From contig NZ_CP130319.1 in assembly GCF_032271945.1 (NCBI RefSeq), positions 3,367,001 to 3,431,000 on the forward strand: a DNA stretch of 64,000 nt, in the 5' to 3' direction. Below the pieces are notes generated by a model, which was not told the DNA's origin, made no database searches, and was given only the letters and a program-made list of their open reading frames with translations. Source of the DNA: Paenibacillus sp. MBLB1832 (GTDB lineage: Bacteria; Bacillota; Bacilli; Paenibacillales; NBRC-103111). Below are positions 59,477 to 64,000 of the stretch, one piece after another (positions within the stretch are counted from its first letter, which is position 1; every line of letters starts with the position of its first letter). The translations under genes were made by a program, and so were the position numbers.

Positions 59477-59935
59477 TTACGAATGCTTCCAGCGATCTCC
59501 GATTTGGAAGCCACGAGATTTTCCCTGCGGTTCCATAGCAGGCTGATTCGTAGATTGTTTCACAGCTGAAGCTGGTACCTGCTCGTTCAATCTCTTGATT
59601 TCACGTGTGAGCCGCATGGCGCAACTGGTACAACATTTATTCTCACGAATCGGCGCTGAGCATGAAGCGCAAGGATAGCTCAAATTCGGGTAATCTCGCA
59701 GCATGATCTTGCCTTCTTTAATCCATACTTGCAATTGAAGCTCGGATACACCTGTCGAGGCGCTTACCTGCTCAAGGGATGCTCGATAATTTCTACGCAG
59801 GAAATCCAGCGTAGCAGAAAGTAATTGATGGATGTTCGTACTGCAGCCCATACACTGATTCCGCACATTTTTTTGAAACACTTTGCCGCACGTTGGGCAA
59901 TTCGCTACCATTAGTTGAGGGGCTGGCATCTCCAT
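59477..59935 (-). CDS. YvyF-like zinc-binding protein
   Basis: The protein has 152 residues. Two C-x2-C pairs frame it: NCPTCGKVF with CMGCST near the start, and PCASCSAPIRENKCCTSC further on. The middle is a MerR-like helix segment (SASTGVSELQLQVWIKEGKI). This is the layout of YvyF, a protein of the flagellar/flgM operon in Bacillus. No flagellar genes surround it here. The start is uncertain between 59938 and 59926. Confidence 0.7.
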   Translation of the reverse strand: MEMPAPQLMVANCPTCGKVFQKNVRNQCMGCSTNIHQLLSATLDFLRRNYRASLEQVSASTGVSELQLQVWIKEGKIMLRDYPNLSYPCASCSAPIRENKCCTSCAMRLTREIKRLNEQVPASAVKQSTNQPAMEPQGKSRGFQIGDRWKHS

Positions 59936-60079
59936 CACATCCTTGTTCTGGATTCGGCAACCGCAACCGGCGGGGCCGTATATAGTTCTAATTAACTATA
60001 TAGTACCATGACCACCCCGAAAAAAGATAGGTCTTTCGACGCTGAAAAGCATTAAGAATTGACTAATTTCACTACCATT

Positions 60080-60934
60080 TTATCCCAATCGCAACTCGCG
60101 GACGAACGCTTTTACCAGCGCGATAAATTTCGGCTTCGTCCGATTCGCGACAGCCACGACTTGCTCATGTGTTAACGGCTCAAGTTCCTCTCCAATCGCC
60201 ATATCCGTTATGCAAGAGATACCTAGTACTTTAAGCCCAGCATGACGAGCCGCAATCACTTCACCAACCGTCGACATGCCGATAGCATCTCCGCCGATTC
60301 GCGCGAGCATCGTTAACTCCGCTGGCGTGCAATACGTAGGGCCTGTGATGCCCGCATACACGCCTTCTTGCAACTTCAGTGGAACACCGTCTTCGCCAAC
60401 AACACCCGCAGCTAACTCACGAGCCAGCGCTCGGAACTCACGGTTGTAGGCCTCAGACATATCTGGGAAACGCACACCCAATTCCCCATGGTTAGGGCCG
60501 ATCAGTGGATTATCTCCGGTCATATTCAGATGATCGCTAATGAGCATAAGATCGCCTGCTTGGAAAGCACGATTCATACCGCCTGCCGCGTTCGTCATCA
60601 CAACCGCTTGCACACCGATCGCTTTCATCACGTAGACAGGAAATACGACTTTTTTCATATCATAGCCTTCGTAATAATGAAAACGTCCCTGCATGACTAT
60701 AACTTGCTTTCCTTCTAACGTGCCCACAACGAATCGGCCTTCGTGCCCTTCTACCGTGGAAACAGGGAAATGCGGTACTTCGCTATAGTCAATCGCGATA
60801 GGCTGTTCCACTTGGTTCGCCATATCGCCAAGACCAGAACCCAACACGAGTCCAATGGAGGGAGATACGTTTCCTAAACGCGCTTGTATAAAGCTTGCAG
60901 CTTCATTAATTTGTTGTATGTAGGACAATGCCAT
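60080..60934 (-). CDS. punA: Purine nucleoside phosphorylase (copy 1)
   Basis: The protein has 284 residues. It cleaves guanosine and inosine with phosphate. GLVLGSGLGDMANQ, GRFHYYEGYD, VMTNAAGGMNRAF and GDAIGMSTVGEVIAARHAGL are the family's phosphate- and purine-binding blocks. It is the downstream copy of a pair, 24 bases after the second gene. In Bacillus a single punA occupies this place. Confidence 0.93.
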   Translation of the reverse strand: MALSYIQQINEAASFIQARLGNVSPSIGLVLGSGLGDMANQVEQPIAIDYSEVPHFPVSTVEGHEGRFVVGTLEGKQVIVMQGRFHYYEGYDMKKVVFPVYVMKAIGVQAVVMTNAAGGMNRAFQAGDLMLISDHLNMTGDNPLIGPNHGELGVRFPDMSEAYNREFRALARELAAGVVGEDGVPLKLQEGVYAGITGPTYCTPAELTMLARIGGDAIGMSTVGEVIAARHAGLKVLGISCITDMAIGEELEPLTHEQVVAVANRTKPKFIALVKAFVRELRLG

Positions 60935-60958
60935 GATCGTTTTGTCTTCCTTTCTATG

Positions 60959-61789
60959 TTAGAGCGCTTCGATAATGCCTAGGACAAGCTTTAGAAACTT
61001 AGGTTTAACCTTCTCCGTTGTTTCCATTACTTCTTCATGGGAGAGGGGTTGATCCAGAATGCCTGATGCCATATTGGAGATGCATGAAAATCCAAGCACT
61101 TCAATGCCTGCATGTCTTGCAACGATAACTTCTGGCACTGTGGACATCCCTACAGAGTCTCCGCCAAGTGTGCGGAACATCCGTATTTCAGCTGGTGTTT
61201 CATAGTTCGGACCAAGAAGTCCAACATACACACCCTCTTGTAGTTTAAAATCTTGATTAGCTGCTACCTCATGGGCCAGCTTGCGCAATCTCTTACTGTA
61301 AGCTTCCGACATGTCTGGGAAACGGACGCCCAGTGCCGAATCATTAGGTCCGATCAATGGATTACGGAACGTCATATTCAAATGATCGCTAATCACCATC
61401 AAGTCTCCCACCTGGAACGATTCATTGACGCCGCCAGCTGCATTCGTGACAATCAGCGTCTCAACACCAAGTTCTTTCATGACACGTACAGGGAATGAAA
61501 CTGTTTCTGCGCCATAGCCTTCATACGCATGGAAACGCCCCTTCATCATCAGGACTTGCTTTCCTTGGATTGAACCAACGACGAGTTCGCCAGCATGTCC
61601 TTCAACCGTGGATACTGGGAAATGTGGAATACGCGAGTAATCAATGACCGTTGGTTGTTCAATTAAATCCGCCAGCACCCCTAATCCAGAACCTAAAATG
61701 AGTCCGATTTGCGGCTTCACCTGATTCGTCTCCTGCCGAATAAAAGCAGCTGCTTCTTGAATTTCTTGCATCATGGATGGTTGTGACAT
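60959..61789 (-). CDS. Purine nucleoside phosphorylase (copy 2)
   Basis: The protein has 276 residues with the same motifs as its neighbour: GLILGSGLGVLADLI, GRFHAYEGYG, IVTNAAGGVNESF and GDSVGMSTVPEVIVARHAGIEVLG. The two are clearly paralogues but differ at many positions, so the duplication is not recent. Substrate preference (guanosine versus adenosine or inosine) cannot be read by eye. AAGGAGG precedes the ATG; deoB lies 36 bases upstream. Confidence 0.92.
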   Translation of the reverse strand: MSQPSMMQEIQEAAAFIRQETNQVKPQIGLILGSGLGVLADLIEQPTVIDYSRIPHFPVSTVEGHAGELVVGSIQGKQVLMMKGRFHAYEGYGAETVSFPVRVMKELGVETLIVTNAAGGVNESFQVGDLMVISDHLNMTFRNPLIGPNDSALGVRFPDMSEAYSKRLRKLAHEVAANQDFKLQEGVYVGLLGPNYETPAEIRMFRTLGGDSVGMSTVPEVIVARHAGIEVLGFSCISNMASGILDQPLSHEEVMETTEKVKPKFLKLVLGIIEAL

Positions 61790-61825
61790 CGTACCATGCC
61801 TCCTTGGTATATTTTAAATCATCGT

Positions 61826-63001
61826 TTACTTCAACAAATGTAAAAAGCTTTCGCCATTCGCTGTTGGAGCTACGCCGAAGTTATCGGCAATCGTTGCGCC
61901 AAGGTCGGCGAATGTATGGCGAATCCCTAGCGAAACGGGTGCTTGTAAGCTCGGGCTATATATGAGAATCGGCACATATTCGCGCGTATGATCAGTCCCT
62001 GGGTGAATCGGGTCATTCCCATGATCCGCTGTCAAGATTAGTAAATCCTTAGGTCCAATCCCCGCCTTCAGCTGTGGCAAACAGGCATCAAATTCCTCCA
62101 GCGCACGGCCGTATCCCTCAGGGTCACGACGATGGCCATACAGGGAATCGAAATCAACCAGATTCGTAAAGGCCAGTCCTTTGAACGTCGTACCAAGTAC
62201 CTCGATTGACTTCTGAATGCCATCCAAATTACTTTTGGTCGAAGCGGCTTGCGTAACCCCTTCCCCATCAAAAATATCGTTGATTTTCCCGATAGCAATG
62301 ACATCGAATCCCGCATCCTTGAGTTGATTCATCACGGTCGGCGCTGGCGGCTTTACCGCATAATCATGGCGATTCGGCGTGCGTTTGAAGGCCCCTGGCG
62401 TTCCTGTATACGGCCTTGCTATAACACGACCGACAGCGAACTCATCTTGCATCGTGAGTCGACGAGCGATCTCACAAGCGCGATATAACTCTTCTAACGG
62501 AATGATCTCCTCATGGGCTGCCAATTGGAATACACTGTCCGCGGACGTATATACAATCCATGCCCCAGTAGTCATCTGCTCCTCGCCAAGCTCATCCAAA
62601 ATTTCAGTGCCGGAAGCTGGTTTATTCCCAATCACTTTACGGCCTGTTTCCTGCTCAAATTGAGAAATCAAAGTTTCGGGGAATCCATCTGGAAATACAT
62701 TAAAAGGCGTTGTAATGCGTAATCCCATCAGCTCCCAATGCCCTGTCATCGTATCTTTGCCTACCGACACCTCGGCCATTTTACCATAATACCCCTCAGG
62801 CTGCGCGGCTGCAGGAATACCTTGAATGTCCGCAATGTTCCCTAATCCTAATTGTTGCAAATTCGGCAAAGCGAATCCATTAACCCTCTCCGCAATATGC
62901 CCAAGTGTATGTGCTCCCTTATCGCCAAACTGCTCTGCATCTGGTAATTCTCCGATACCCACGCTATCTAAGACGATTAAACTTATTCGTTCAAAGCGCA
63001 C
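61826..63001 (-). CDS. deoB: Phosphopentomutase
   Basis: The protein has 391 residues of the alkaline-phosphatase superfamily. It converts (deoxy)ribose-1-phosphate to -5-phosphate. The metal-site blocks are [43 protein letters not shown] and LTADHGNDP. The start is GTG with GGAGGGACATGC upstream. It leads the deoB-PNP-PNP run. Confidence 0.96.
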   Translation of the reverse strand: MRFERISLIVLDSVGIGELPDAEQFGDKGAHTLGHIAERVNGFALPNLQQLGLGNIADIQGIPAAAQPEGYYGKMAEVSVGKDTMTGHWELMGLRITTPFNVFPDGFPETLISQFEQETGRKVIGNKPASGTEILDELGEEQMTTGAWIVYTSADSVFQLAAHEEIIPLEELYRACEIARRLTMQDEFAVGRVIARPYTGTPGAFKRTPNRHDYAVKPPAPTVMNQLKDAGFDVIAIGKINDIFDGEGVTQAASTKSNLDGIQKSIEVLGTTFKGLAFTNLVDFDSLYGHRRDPEGYGRALEEFDACLPQLKAGIGPKDLLILTADHGNDPIHPGTDHTREYVPILIYSPSLQAPVSLGIRHTFADLGATIADNFGVAPTANGESFLHLLK

Positions 63002-63073
63002 GCATGTCCCTCCAAATCATACTTCTCGTTAGTAGTGTCCAACCTTAATTATCTCATTTCCGCCCTCTCAATG

Positions 63074-63108
63074 CAAAACAGCAGCATCCCTGAAGGAACT
63101 GCCGCTGC
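63074..63108 (-). terminator. Possible terminator of xerD
   Basis: The stem CAGCGGCA/TGCTGCTG with a loop of about 13 bases continues into TTTTGC on the minus strand, 6 bases past the xerD stop. Confidence 0.55.
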
Positions 63109-63113
63109 GTTAG

Positions 63114-64000
63114 TTAACGATTCGCTCTAGGATGCGCACGATTGTACACATCTTTCATTTTGTGCTTCGTCACTTGGACATATAGCTGTGTCGATGAAAT
63201 ATCGGAATGCCCCAGCATTTCTTGCACGGATCGCAGATCAGCGCCATTCTCAATTAAATGCGCTGCGAACGAATGACGAAGCGTGTGAGGCGTAATCTCA
63301 TTCGTAATTTTAGTTTCAGCTGCGTAGCGCTTCATGATTTTCCAGAAGCCTTGCCGCGTCATGCGTGTGCCCAAGTGTCCGATAAAGAGGGCCTCTTCCT
63401 CTGTTGTTCTTTTGAGAAGTTTCGCTCGATAGTTCTGCACATACTTAGTCAAAGTACGGATCGCAATCCCGCTCAGCGGTATCATGCGCTCCTTGTCGGC
63501 TTTGCCTATGCAGCGAATAAAGCCCATCTCCAGATTCACATCTGTGAGATTTAAGGAGACAAGCTCCGAGACACGCATGCCTGTCGCATAGAGCAATTCC
63601 AGCATCGCCTTATCGCGGGCGCCATTCACTTGATCAGGTGGCGGCGCGTCCAGCAGCTGCTCCACTTCATTGACACTCAAAACCTTCGGCGCTTTCTTCT
63701 CCAGCTTAGGAACCTCAATGAATACAGACGGATCGGAATCCATGAATCTTTCCTTAACCAAGTATTGATAAAAAGAACGCAAGGAAACCCGAATACGTGA
63801 TAGGGTAGCTGATGCCCGTCCAATTGTTTTTAATTGCGACAGATAACCTGCAAGGTGCATTTTGCCCGAATCCCGCCAGTTCGTGACGCCTTGCAGCTCT
63901 AGATAAGCAGCAAACTGAAGAAGATCCCTCTCATAAGATTCGAGCGTATTTTTGGAAAGACCTCTTTCAGTCGTTAGATATCGGATGAAGGATTGCAGCT
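63114..64000 (-). CDS. xerD: Tyrosine recombinase XerD (5' end outside the window)
   Basis: The frame stays open from the stop at 63114 to the window edge, about 295 codons; reading inward it begins LQSFIRYLTTERGLSKNTLE, so only a few N-terminal residues are missing. XerD with XerC resolves chromosome dimers at dif. The catalytic set is present: Arg in ATGMRVSEL, H-x2-R in HTLRHSFAAHL, GHSDISSTQLY with His and the final Tyr. A shorter frame starting at 63860 is an internal Met. It lies before deoB, as in B. subtilis. Confidence 0.95.
   Translation of the reverse strand, partial: LQSFIRYLTTERGLSKNTLESYERDLLQFAAYLELQGVTNWRDSGKMHLAGYLSQLKTIGRASATLSRIRVSLRSFYQYLVKERFMDSDPSVFIEVPKLEKKAPKVLSVNEVEQLLDAPPPDQVNGARDKAMLELLYATGMRVSELVSLNLTDVNLEMGFIRCIGKADKERMIPLSGIAIRTLTKYVQNYRAKLLKRTTEEEALFIGHLGTRMTRQGFWKIMKRYAAETKITNEITPHTLRHSFAAHLIENGADLRSVQEMLGHSDISSTQLYVQVTKHKMKDVYNRAHPRANR

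Noticed and set aside
1..64000. CRISPR arrays, insertion sequences, prophage genes
   Set aside because: No regular spaced repeats, transposase or phage structural genes were seen.

Overview
The window is a chromosomal segment of an endospore-forming, low-to-mid GC Firmicute, most likely a Paenibacillus or close relative. It carries spore genes (spoIVA, spoVIF, ypeB, prsW, spmA/B, dacB, gerW/ytfJ, spoVAA/AB/AF, sigF-spoIIAB-spoIIAA, dacF). Its gene order closely follows the Bacillus subtilis stretch running from mtrB/hbs to xerD. Almost everything lies on the minus strand, and many starts are GTG or TTG preceded by strong GGAGG sites. Protein families were recognised by eye from sequence; no database search was run.

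Layout (plus-strand coordinates, minus-strand genes unless noted). 1-16 kb: a 5' fragment (probably hepS), an exported protein, mtrB (TRAP), a PAP2 phosphatase, tRNA-Pro(GGG), hbs (HU), spoIVA with a sigma-E promoter, a YphF-like lipoprotein, two 2Fe-2S ferredoxins flanking a nucleotidyltransferase-like gene, a 59-codon DUF2768 gene, spoVIF, gpsA, plsY, der, a YphA-like membrane protein, fni, rpsA, plsC, cmk. 15-24 kb: ypfB-like, a PilZ flagellar brake, ypeB, a mini zinc ribbon, prsW, mecA-like, then a mixed block with a plus-strand polysaccharide deacetylase lipoprotein, a CPBP protease and a rhodanese. 23.5-25.5 kb (plus): a serine T-box leader and serA. 25.6-35 kb: resE-resD-resC-resB-resA (redox sensing and cytochrome c maturation), rluB, spmB, spmA, dacB.

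35.2-38.3 kb is the unusual region. An AT-rich cassette sits in the ytfI-ytfJ operon. It contains a controller-protein (C protein)-like HTH gene on the plus strand whose 5' end carries a 58-bp tandem duplication. Tail-to-tail with it are a SIR2-domain gene and an unrecognised 106-residue gene. The same 13-bp operator-like palindrome lies in front of both transcription units. The cassette is bounded by a full ytfJ on one side and, on the other, by a 36-codon ytfJ 5' fragment that has the same protein sequence but differs at 24 codons. I read it as a small acquired defence-type cassette.

38.3-45.2 kb: ytfI-like, scpB, scpA, a degenerate M50 protease homologue, then ribH-ribBA-ribE-ribD behind an FMN riboswitch. 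45.3-47.6 kb: an extracytoplasmic flavin-transfer operon (FMN-binding protein, ApbE, RnfD-like). 48-64 kb: ppiB, lysA, a collagen-like protein, spoVAF/AB/AA, a DUF378 gene (plus), sigF-spoIIAB-spoIIAA with a sigma-H promoter, dacF, pdp, a CuA-type cupredoxin, a YvyF-like zinc protein, two tandem purine nucleoside phosphorylases, deoB and the start-truncated xerD.

Functionally the window links sporulation commitment and spore assembly, redox and cytochrome assembly, riboflavin synthesis with flavoprotein electron transfer, and nucleoside salvage (pdp, two PNPs, phosphopentomutase).
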